Positions 35,676 through 44,903 of a DNA stretch of 64,000 nucleotides are shown piece after piece (within the stretch, counting starts at the first letter, position 1; each line of letters begins with the position of its first letter). The position numbers and the translations under genes were made by a program. The stretch comes from Raphanus sativus. Its lineage: Eukaryota > Streptophyta > Magnoliopsida > Brassicales > Brassicaceae. Location: NCBI RefSeq assembly GCF_000801105.2, contig NC_079517.1:16120001-16184000 (forward strand), read 5' to 3'. The notes below the pieces were generated by a model that ran no database searches, was not told the origin of the DNA, and saw only the letters and a program-made list of their open reading frames with translations.

Positions 35676-36772
35676 ATGGACGCGTCAAAGAAGGAAGAGA
35701 TCAAGAAAGGGCCATGGAAAGCGGAAGAAGACCAAGTGCTCATCAACCATGTCAACAGATATACGGTCCGTGTGACTGGAGTTCCATTCGATCCAAAGGT
35801 CTTCTTCAACGCACCGGCAAATCATGCCGTCTCCGTTGGGTCAACAAACTCCGTCCCAATCTCAAAAAGTATACAACTTTATCCCTTCCCTCGTCTTCTT
35901 CTTCTTCTTCAATCTTGGTTTCGTTTGCTTAGACCTTATGGGTTTTTTAGTAGGTGCAAGTTCTCTGCGGATGAAGAGAGAACAGTGATCGAATTGCAGG
36001 CGGAGTTTGGTAACAAATGGGCGAGAATCGCTACGTATTTACCGGGAAGAACTGACAATGATGTGAAGAATTTTTGGAGTAGCAGAATAAAGAGACTCGC
36101 TAGGATTCTTCGTAACTCTTCTGATGCATCGAGTTCTAGCAATCCAAAACCTTCTTCTCATCGAAACAAAGGCAAAAACGTTAAACCAATCCAATCCTTA
36201 TATGCCACTCAGGTATTTTTTAAGTTTTTAAATAAATAAAATATATATTTTTGTTTGTTACGAAGGATTTTTCAGTTTTCAGTTTGTGTGTGTGTGCGTT
36301 TTAGTTTCAGAGATTTGGTTTGGTCGAGGAAGATATTACAGCTCCTTCTTCATCTTCCAAGATTCTTCCTTACTCATCATCAGACCAAAATGATCATGAA
36401 GCCTTGAGGTTGCCTGAATTGGGTATTAAGTTAGAACATAAGCCATTGGATCTTGTTCTTGCAGAGACGGCGGCGACTCCACTAATGTCTGAGTTTCATA
36501 ATGCTAATCAGCAAGCGGTTAACTCTAACTCTTTCTCTTCAGAAAGCATAGAGCTTTTGGCTAGACTCGACAACCCTTATTACTACGATATCCTCGGACC
36601 GGCTGATTCTTCCGAGCCGTTGTTCGTTCTTCCCCAGCCGGTTTTTGAGCCGTCTCCCATGCCAAGAAGTTGCAGCAGACATGTTTCAAAGGATGATGAA
36701 GCTGATGTTTTCTTAGATGATTTCCCCGAGGACATGTTTGATCAAGTTGACTATTCAAACCCGAGTCCTTAG
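35676..36772 (+). pseudogene. DUO1: DUO1 (R2R3-MYB) ortholog with a 2-bp frameshift in R2
   Basis: DUO1 is the R2R3-MYB factor that drives generative-cell division and sperm differentiation in pollen. Exons 35676-35868, 35951-36212 and 36311-36772 reconstruct it. R2 starts EIKKGPWKAEEDQVLINHV and continues, one frame over, as CDWSSIRSKGLLQRTGKSCR and LRWVNKLRPNL. R3 has CKFSADEERTVIELQAEFGN and WARIATYLPGRTDNDVKNFW. The C terminus (YYDILGPADSSEPLF, DVFLDDFPEDMFDQVD) is the DUO1-specific acidic region. AGATATACGG at about 35757-35766 carries an extra TA. The three exons sum to 917 bases; removing two gives 915, which is divisible by three. As read, translation from 35676 ends after 76 residues. 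An ATG at 35714 in GCCATGG context opens the frame of the rest but loses the first R2 helix. Confidence 0.9.
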
Positions 36773-37115
36773 TCCTTAGATTGTTGTTGTTTCTATTAGA
36801 TTGCTTCCCCCCTGCATGTGTGTGTGGTCTAATTTAACGCAGACTCTAACTAGCTTTGTTTTTAGATGTGCTTCACAAGCAACACTCTTAACTACTTTGT
36901 TATGTAATGACAATCCTTGTTTCTCTGTTATTGTTCTTTTGTTGCCAGAAATGTAATTATCTTATTTGACTGAATCAAACTTCGAAAATATATTTCATAA
37001 TTCATGCAAAAGCAACTCAAATACAACCAGATAGTACATAAACAGAGGAACTAAAGGCAGTTCAATAAACCGGTGTTCGGCTTATGACTAAATCTGGTTC
37101 CAGCTTGACCATGAC

Positions 37116-38296
37116 TTAAAACCACTTCACACTTGGTACTGGTGTGGTTTTCAAGGAATGGTACTTGATTCCAGCTTGACCAAGACTTGTAATCACTTCA
37201 AAGTCTCCAGCTTTAGCAGACCCTTCTTGACACGAGACCTGTCTTCTCAGTTCAGCACAAGCACAATACTCTACCTCATACACATCTACGTCTTTAAAGG
37301 TTGCAAATGTAGTCCTTACTCCTTCCCCTGCACATACAAGTTCTTACAAGTCAACACACATTTTTAACATATGATTAACGAAAGGGATTATCATAGACTC
37401 TTTTGCTACTGGATAGAGTGTGAGTACACGTTCCACATAACCAAGAATATTGTTTTGCTTTACCGTGAGTGACTAAGAGCAAGTTCTCTGAAGGGTACTT
37501 ATCAGCAAGAGTCTTCACCAAACTAAGAAACCGTTCTGTGCATTCTTCCACAGTCTCTTCCCATTGTGGCATCTGAAAGCAGCCAACACGACGCACTTCA
37601 GAAGAAGATCATCAAAGTTTCTATGCTCAAAATGCTTCCAAGAAAACAACAAACAGAAAACAGAACAAGACAAGGTCTAGAGAGATCACCTCTTTATAAA
37701 CAGGATCAATATTATGATCCACCATTCCCTCAGGAAACATAGCTTCAAGATCTGAAATCTTGAATTCGAATTTTCCATCTTTTGGAGCAATCTCAGACCT
37801 AATAGCCATACTGTTCATCATCTCACTCAGACCAAACTCGATAGACACCTGAAGCAGACAAGAACCAACCAAGCCACCTTAACTAGTTTATCCCATTACA
37901 TACAACACAACCATTTTTAGGACAAGAAGCACCAATGATGAATGATCAGAATCTGACCTTGAACTTAGATTTATCGATGGCAAGCACGTCTTTAGAGGAA
38001 GTAGCGTTTGGGTTTAAGTCAACGGCGGAGAGAGCGGCGATAACTTCAGAAGCGGTCTGAACGCAACGTATGAAAGGAGAGACGAAGACCCTGTGGATAG
38101 GAAACTGGATCTGAGATCGGATCCGTTGACCAGTTTGAAACGCACGAACCAAACCGTCCTGAACGAGAGGAGGGTCCCAAGGTCTCGAAGCTGTATCGAG
38201 CCAGAGTGGGTTGATCCTATCAACGCGATCACCGTGACGCATCATCAAGATGTTTTGGTATCCATCGTTGGTTTTCGAATTAGCAGACGACTCCAT
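37116..38296 (-). CDS. Histidine-phosphatase (phosphoglycerate mutase-like) protein A
   Basis: Four exons: 38296-37958, 37848-37690, 37572-37464 and 37327-37116, giving 272 residues with the frame kept throughout. The N terminus has the histidine-phosphatase signature MMRHGDR (residues 18-24). The FVSPFIRCVQTA segment carries the second catalytic-pocket Arg, and ENLLLVTHGEGVR near residue 215 holds the second catalytic His. These are hallmarks of the branch containing plant UBASH3/Sts-like PGM-family proteins, which are phosphatases rather than glycolytic mutases. No signal peptide is apparent. It is a tandem paralog of 38714-39858, on the same strand with the same exon phases. Arabidopsis has a cluster of such genes at At3g60420-60450, next to DUO1. 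Confidence 0.88.
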
Positions 38297-38713
38297 TGTT
38301 GCTCTGATGGTGGTTGGTGGCGTGCCCTACGTTCGATGTAATAGCTTTACTTATACATGACGTAAATTAAAGAACTAAAACATGTGTCTCATTTCATCAA
38401 TAATATTTTAATATTTTCATATTATTTAAATTATTAACTTACAAAAATGAACCACCGATGTTAAAACAGTGTATTTTTAAATTACAAAAGTCACCGGTCT
38501 TTGAATAAAAGACCGTCTTTGATTATTTGTAAATAAACAGTATCATCAATCCCTCCTTGTCATGTTCCTTCCATGGCAGAGAGTACAGAGGTCGTACAGT
38601 TTGTTTTTATACATTTTGTAAACTTCAGCATTCATTTTTGTAGTAATATTTTACAATTTAGTAGAAAAAATTAGGAAAAAAAAAACAGTACCAACATGCC
38701 CGAATTAAACAGA

Positions 38714-39858
38714 CTAAACCGGAGATTGGCTTGTTACAGGGTCATGTATTCCATGACTAGTAACCACCTCGAAGTCCATAGATTCACCAAACCCATCCTG
38801 TCTTCTCAAGTCAACACAACCACAATAAGCTACCGAGCGCTTAGTTGCGTCTTTTAAGTACTTGTAAAGTATAGTACTTACTCCTCCCCCTAAAAGAAAA
38901 CCTTTTCAAGATTAGAGAGATGTTGGTTTTGATTTTAAACTAAAACGCCCACGATCATATTTACTTACGATGAGTGATTAAGAGCAAGTTCTCTGAAGGA
39001 TACTTCTGTGCAAGAACTTTCAATACATTAACATATCGTTCCCTGAAGCCTTCCGCAGATTCTTCCCACTGTGGCAACTACACCGAACCAACATGGAATC
39101 ATGATTCAAATATATCTACATCAAGTTATACTCAGAGAAGTGAAAAACGTGAAGAGTCAGATATAGAGTTACCTCTTTATAAACCATATCGACATTATGG
39201 TCAACTGTTCCCTCAGGAAACATAGCTTCAAGATCTGAAATCTTGAAATCAAATTTCCCATCTTTGGGAGCAACGTTACTCTTAATAGCCAATGAGTTCA
39301 GTATCTCGCACAGTCCAAACTCTATAGCTACCTGAAGCAGATGAGACAAGGCATTAGCATCTATATTCCTTGAATCAAAAAGTACACGTAAGATGTGAGT
39401 TTATATATCTTAACTTACATATATACACGTATACTTCATAGATAAACTCACATATATACATATATACACGTATACTTCATATATAAACTCTAAGCTTAAG
39501 ATAAATATACTTCATATTTATATATGTATTAATGTATAGCTAGGGCGATATGGTGCCTAACCTTGAGCTTAGAGTTATCAGTGGAAGGGACGGCGGAGAG
39601 AGCGGCGACAACTTCAACAGCAGTCTGGATGCAACGTAGGAAAGGAGAGACAAAGACACGGTGAATCGGAAACGCAACCTGAGAACTGATTCTGTGACCG
39701 GTTTGAAAGGCGCGAACCTTACCGTCGTGAATGAGCGGTGGATCCCACGGTCTTTCAGCGGTCGAAGCCCAGAGTGGTTCAAAACGGTCCATTCGATCGC
39801 CGTGACGCATCACGATGACATTTTGGTGGCCATTGATGTTTGATTTAGCAAACTCCAT
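38714..39858 (-). CDS. Histidine-phosphatase (phosphoglycerate mutase-like) protein B
   Basis: Four exons: 39858-39562, 39331-39173, 39077-38969 and 38889-38714, giving 246 residues. Motifs match its neighbour: VMRHGDRMDR at residues 17-26, FVSPFLRCIQTA, ISDLEAMFPEGTVDHN, and ENLLLITH near residue 188. After that His it reads RGGVS where copy A has GEGVR, so the motif around the second catalytic His has changed. The linker after exon 1 is shorter than in copy A, and the C terminus diverges. Intron phases equal those of copy A, supporting tandem duplication. The TATA-like and CA-rich upstream region (39880-39920) is its own promoter side. Confidence 0.87.
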
Positions 39859-41140
39859 CTCTTTCTACGTGTGTTCTTTGCACATCTATATGCGAGGGGT
39901 ATTTATACATGCAGTATATTTTGGGAACGTGCAAGAAATTTTTTTCTTTTGTTAAGAACGTGTAAGAAAGTTTTGAAGGAATTAGACTCTATTTAGTGGA
40001 GTCTTATTCCACAATAGGAAATTGCTAGGAAGATATCATTACACATAGAAGTTACTTGTTTTACACGATTAATTAAAGCCACTACGAATTTATTTTATTT
40101 TTTTGTTTGTCGATGGAAATTACTACATTAGTTACATTTTACAGTATGCTTTGTAAGATATCATGATATTTATTTATTTTTATTAATTTGATATTATAAA
40201 TATTTATAACTAAATATGTAGCTATATAATAATAGATATGTAAAATATAGTTTTTCTGTAAAACAAATGTAAAATATAGTTCTTTTTTTGGCATTAATGT
40301 AAAATATAGTTCAAATTAACGATTTAACTAAAAGTAATAAAATATGATAAATGAATATTAAGAATGTGACAAATAAACAACATTAACTAAAATTATGGAG
40401 AATACGAAAAAATAAGCAAATTCAATTTTAAAATAATAATATAGGTTTCTAAAATAGTATGTGTTATCAAAATGAGATCAAAACCAAGCTGATTGGTAGG
40501 TTCTATAAAAGTATAAATTATATACCGACCAAACTGAATCAAAATTATGCCACAATGTAATCAAATTCAATCAAATCAAACCGCATGGGCATCTGGGGTT
40601 TCGTCGGTTTCAGTCCATTGATTCCAATTTTTGGATTTTTGGTATTATGTTCAAAAGTTACATTTGGCTTTTAATAATTATCGGATTGGATTCGGTTCGG
40701 TTCTTTTCGGATCGGTTTTAGATCAGATTGTAACCAATGTATGAAATCATCCAAAATATATTTTTCAAACCTTAAAATTGATTAAAAATCAATATATATA
40801 TATATTATTCACAAATCTAATTAAAAATTAGTGAAACTATCTAAACTAACTAAAAATAATTCAAAATAACAGATAAAACAAATTACAAAAATCTTTAAAA
40901 AACTATAAAATGTCTAAATTACCTTAGCATGTATTAAAACATTAACATATTTGACTAATTTTAAATATCTTCGGATCCTTGTTTGATTTCTGTTCGATTT
41001 GGGTTTTACCCAAACTCCTAAGTTTATAAGTCTACTAAGATATTTTCTTACAACGGTTTGGGTGTTACGTTATCAGTTGTCATGTTATGTTTAATACTAG
41101 AGGCGGATGTAGTAAAGACATAGGGGGGGTTTCAAAGCCG
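39859..41140. other. Intergenic, AT-rich, with GGTTCGG-type relic
   Basis: No gene. A TTCGGTTCGGTTC stretch near 40688-40710 and similar motifs suggest a hAT-type relic. The start holds the promoter of the PGM-like gene B. Confidence 0.5.
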
Positions 41141-41143
41141 TAA

Positions 41144-41312
41144 GAGCATCATTATTGGAGGGCAGTATACAAAAGCTCTTAGCTTTATTTTTTTTTTGGT
41201 CATGAAAGCTTAAAGACAGTCTTTATTTAATGGTTTTTCCCTATTTTTTCTCCTCGGTCTTCTCCCCTTCTCTCTTAAGAGCTGCCTTAAGGGCATTCCA
41301 ATAATGATGGTC
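41144..41312. mobile_element. Tourist-like MITE, 169 bp
   Basis: Inverted ends GAGCATCATTATTGGA and TCCAATAATGATGGTC are flanked by the TAA duplication (41141-41143 and 41313-41315). The ends match those of the 1.4 kb element at 14272-15691, so both belong to one PIF/Harbinger family. Confidence 0.75.
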
Positions 41313-41878
41313 TAATACCCCTAAAATAATCAAATAAATTAAATTGTGCACATATTCTGGCAAAAATGGTTACTCTGACCTCGTTGCCCCCGTTGCCCCC
41401 GTTCAATGGTTTCAATTTCCCATTGACACCTTTTGATTATCATTATCCACTACTGAATATTATGAAATCTATTTGGTACTTTTGTTTATTTTAGTTTAAC
41501 CTTAGTATGATTTTGTGTTATTTTTTACAAATCTAACCAAATAAACAATCTAGGAATGACTCAAGTTCTTCTGAATCCTCTCAAGCGTGGCCCATATAGC
41601 TTCTTAATACCCAAGAACCATGAAAACGAATGTGGTTTTATCGTTACGACGTCGTAAACTTGTGTATCAATATTGCCAAGGGCAATTCGGTAAAATCTTA
41701 GCAATGGTCTTTCAGACCAGCATCTTCGAAGCTGTTGCAGATAGAGTTCACTTTCACACTCTTTAGTCTTGAACAGCTTTAATGTTAGATCTGTCTCTTA
41801 CCTCGCTTCAAAGTCTCCTCTCCTTCACATACCCTTCGAATCCCCTCAAAATCCAATCCTCCACACTCTAAGATCTCA

Positions 41879-44317
41879 ATGCCGTCTCCGAGTCCGTACA
41901 CCAAGCGCCGCTCCGTCGCCGCGCCTCCGTCTGTGTCCCCTCGGTCGTCGAAAGGAGGTTTCTTCTATAAGTCTGTCCTATTCGCTCTGTTTCTCTTCGC
42001 CTTGCCTTTGTTCCCTTCTCAGGCTCCGGAGTTCGTCGGAGAGACAGTGCTGACCAAGCTCTGGGAACTGATTCACCTCCTCTTCGTCGGCATTGCTGTC
42101 GCTTATGGTTTGTTTAGCCGCAGGAGCGTTGAATCATCACTTGATTCGAGGATGAGGAGCGGTGCAGTAGATGAGTCTTCATTGTCTTATGTATCTAGTT
42201 TCTTCTCGGTTTCCTCTGTTTTCGACGAGGATTCTTGTGATTTTAGGAGTGATGAGAGTCGTTTGATTCATCACGTGAGTGCTCGAGCATCTGTAGCTGA
42301 GAGAGAATCTGAGTCGTTTAATCAAGTGCAAGCTTGGAACTCGCAGTGTTACCAAGGGAGATCTAAGCTTGTGGTGGTTGCTCGACCAGCTTATGGTCTT
42401 GTTGATGGTCGTGTTGTGCATCAGCCATTAGGCTTGCCGGTTCGGAGTTTAATGTCGGCTTTGAGAGATAACGCAGCTCCTGAGGACAGCTCTTGTGATG
42501 AAGCTGTAAACGAGGGTTTTGATGAGGTCGTGGCTGCTCCTCCGTCTCCACCTGTTGTTCCATGGCATTCTAGACCTGAAATGATGGCAATGGGTGACAA
42601 CTATCTTTCAAATTTTCAGCCTCTATCAGTTGATGAAACTCACTATAGGACCTTTGAATCAAGATCTTCTCAGTCTACTGTTTCTTCTTCCTCTTCATCA
42701 TCACGGACTAGCTTTGAGTCACATACTCGGAACAGACTCGCGCCTTCTCGTTCTGTTTCTCAAGAGTCTTTAAACTCGAATGTGGATGAACCGGTTAAGG
42801 AGAAGAGTCTTGAGGGTTCATCACGGTCTAGTTCCCCATCTTTGCCCCCATCTCCACCATCAGTGACTGATGATACGCACAGCCTTGTCTTACATTCTCA
42901 TCATCATAGTGATGGTTCTTTGTTGGAGGATCATGTAAGGCAAGAATTTGAAGATGAATTAGAGGGGAGTGACTTTAGAGGCAGAAGAACAGAGAAGATC
43001 TTCAGCAACAAGGAACTGGGATCTAAATCACTGAAACCGACTGCTGAAAGTTCCCGGAAGGTGAAGAACAAATCTCGCAGATCATATCCTCCTGATCACA
43101 TCTCAGCTCCCATTACTGGTGCTGATGATTCCACTACTAGAAGGCGGGAACATTTGCTTGAAGACAGTATCAGGAAAGGATCGGAATCTGACCATAACAA
43201 GCTGAGGGTCAAGAAGGGACCGAGTCTGTCTCCATCTCCACCATTAGTGATTGATGATACACACAAGCGTGTCTTACATTCTCGGCATTATAGTGATGAT
43301 AGTTCTTTGTTAGAGGAAGATGAATTGGAGGTGAGTGGACTCAGAGGCAGAAGAACAGAGATCTTCAGCAAGAAGGAGGTTGGATCTAAATCACTAAAAC
43401 TGATTGCTGAAAGTTCCCGGAAGGTGAAGAACAAATCTCGCAGATCATATCCTTCTGATGCTGATGATTCCACAACTAGAAGGCGTGATCTTGAGCACAA
43501 GAGTGATGACCATTTGCTTGAAGACAGTATCAGTAAAGGATTGGAGTTTGACCATAACAATCTGAGGGTCAAGAAGGGACGGAGTCATGAGTCTTTGGAG
43601 CTAACAGCAGAAGCTTCAAGCCTGACCATTCCTGCTCTGGATGTACAGTTCCAACTACAGAACGCCAAAGCTTCAAGGCGTTCTTCAAGAGGGGGCCGTG
43701 ACACTTTACCGGTGAAAGACATCAAAAGAAACCCAGATGTGGATCTAGATCTAGACAAGCCTAGAAAGAAAGATATTCCTAGTGATAACAAGGAAGCGAA
43801 ATCAAGTAGTCTGAGACGTGAACCACAATCTTGGAGAGGTTCTAGTAAAGTTTCATCTAGAGGGAAGTCTGTGAGGACCATTAGATCTGATCGACATGGA
43901 AAACATCTAAAGACAGATGGAGATTCTTCATCTCATGACCGGACACAACCTAAAGCAGAAGGCCACGGAAGAACAAAACCAAGAAAACAATGGAAAGAAG
44001 AACTAGCAATTGTGCTACACCAAGAGAAGCTTCCAGAAACTCACGCTAAATCAGAGCCAGAAGATGATGAGGAAGAAGTTACTGAAAAGACTAAGGTAGA
44101 GCAACTTCAACTAACCTTAGAGGAAGAAGAAGCTGCTGCTGCTGCTTGGGAAAGCCAGAGCAATGCAAGCCATGACCATTACGAAGTTGATAGAAAAGCT
44201 GATGAGTTCATAGCCAAGTTCAGAGAACAGATTAGGTTGCAGAAACTTCATTCCGGTGAACAACCTAGAGGAGGTGGTGGTGGCATTGGCATTATCAGAA
44301 ACAGCCATTTCAGATGA
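41879..44317 (+). CDS. DUF761-domain protein, 812 aa, single exon
   Basis: Function unknown; the family is named after the C-terminal DUF761 (often called cotton-fibre protein). Residues about 25-46 (FFYKSVLFALFLFALPLF) and 58-80 (LWELIHLLFVGIAVAYGLF) are two hydrophobic segments, as in the DUF4408 region common to this family. The long middle is Ser/Arg-rich and likely disordered. It contains an internal duplication of about 128 residues: SPPSVTDDTHSLVLHS with ESSRKVKNKSRRSYPPD, and SPPLVIDDTHKRVLHS with ESSRKVKNKSRRSYPSD. The C terminus has the DUF761 motif (EVDRKADEFIAKFREQIRLQ). It probably corresponds to At3g60380 by order. The start is the first ATG after a pyrimidine-rich leader. Confidence 0.88.
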   Translation: MPSPSPYTKRRSVAAPPSVSPRSSKGGFFYKSVLFALFLFALPLFPSQAPEFVGETVLTKLWELIHLLFVGIAVAYGLFSRRSVESSLDSRMRSGAVDESSLSYVSSFFSVSSVFDEDSCDFRSDESRLIHHVSARASVAERESESFNQVQAWNSQCYQGRSKLVVVARPAYGLVDGRVVHQPLGLPVRSLMSALRDNAAPEDSSCDEAVNEGFDEVVAAPPSPPVVPWHSRPEMMAMGDNYLSNFQPLSVDETHYRTFESRSSQSTVSSSSSSSRTSFESHTRNRLAPSRSVSQESLNSNVDEPVKEKSLEGSSRSSSPSLPPSPPSVTDDTHSLVLHSHHHSDGSLLEDHVRQEFEDELEGSDFRGRRTEKIFSNKELGSKSLKPTAESSRKVKNKSRRSYPPDHISAPITGADDSTTRRREHLLEDSIRKGSESDHNKLRVKKGPSLSPSPPLVIDDTHKRVLHSRHYSDDSSLLEEDELEVSGLRGRRTEIFSKKEVGSKSLKLIAESSRKVKNKSRRSYPSDADDSTTRRRDLEHKSDDHLLEDSISKGLEFDHNNLRVKKGRSHESLELTAEASSLTIPALDVQFQLQNAKASRRSSRGGRDTLPVKDIKRNPDVDLDLDKPRKKDIPSDNKEAKSSSLRREPQSWRGSSKVSSRGKSVRTIRSDRHGKHLKTDGDSSSHDRTQPKAEGHGRTKPRKQWKEELAIVLHQEKLPETHAKSEPEDDEEEVTEKTKVEQLQLTLEEEEAAAAAWESQSNASHDHYEVDRKADEFIAKFREQIRLQKLHSGEQPRGGGGGIGIIRNSHFR

Positions 44318-44461
44318 CACACTCACCCATTGCTTCATTACTTGTATTATTGTTGTAATATGATTGATCCAGATGTTGTGATATAATACATCTGTGGACT
44401 TATTATGTTTATTTTATCTCCTGAGATTTTCTGTAATAATAACAACAACACAATCAGATTC

Positions 44462-44872
44462 TGATACGTATGAGGCCACACATCCACCGATCTTGTATCA
44501 GTACTCTCGCAGGGCCCATAAGTGAGAAGAAGGAGTGGAGTTCATTGGCCCAAAGAGCGTTGGTACTTGAGGGCAGGTTCTAGAAGAAGGATAAGGAATA
44601 AGGGAATAACGGTTCTGTTGCTGAGTCACAGACAAGATCACGTGCGTCGTTGGTCACCAGGAGAGCATGGGATCACGAGCCTTAGCGTAACAACTTTTGT
44701 ATAAAGAGAGAGATTAGGGTGAGGAGAGAGACATCGATTGTATTGTGAAATCAGTCGAGAGGAGAGTGAGAAACTCCTAAGAAAAACTCTTGTACTCGCT
44801 TTCATCAATACAAAGTTCTTTCTTTCTTATTCTCTGATCTTTTACAAAGTTCGATACATCAAAAGTGTATCA
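44462..44872 (+). repeat. 5' LTR
   Basis: 411 bp, TGATAC...GTATCA. GTATAAAGAGAGAG near 44699-44712 is a likely TATA region for the element's transcript. ORFs of about 60 codons inside it are not genes. Confidence 0.93.
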
Positions 44873-44874
44873 TT

Positions 44875-44887
44875 TGGTATCAGAGCC
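44875..44887 (+). promoter_or_regulatory. Primer-binding site (initiator Met-tRNA)
   Basis: TGGTATCAGAGCC begins two bases after the 5' LTR and is complementary to the 3' end of plant initiator methionine tRNA, the usual primer for such elements. Confidence 0.9.
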
Positions 44888-44903
44888 TTCGAATCTGGGA
44901 ACC

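Noticed and set aside
41092..41140. Helitron 3' end at ACTAGAGGCGG
   Set aside because: CTAG is present but no hairpin precedes it on the minus strand.
44522..44704. 60-codon ORF repeated at 49619-49801
   Set aside because: Both copies lie in the LTRs of the retrotransposon and are identical only because the LTRs are; no sign of a protein gene.
44865..44903. Upstream start (GTG) for Gag-Pol
   Set aside because: It overlaps the LTR end and primer-binding site. The first ATG after the primer site is at 44904.
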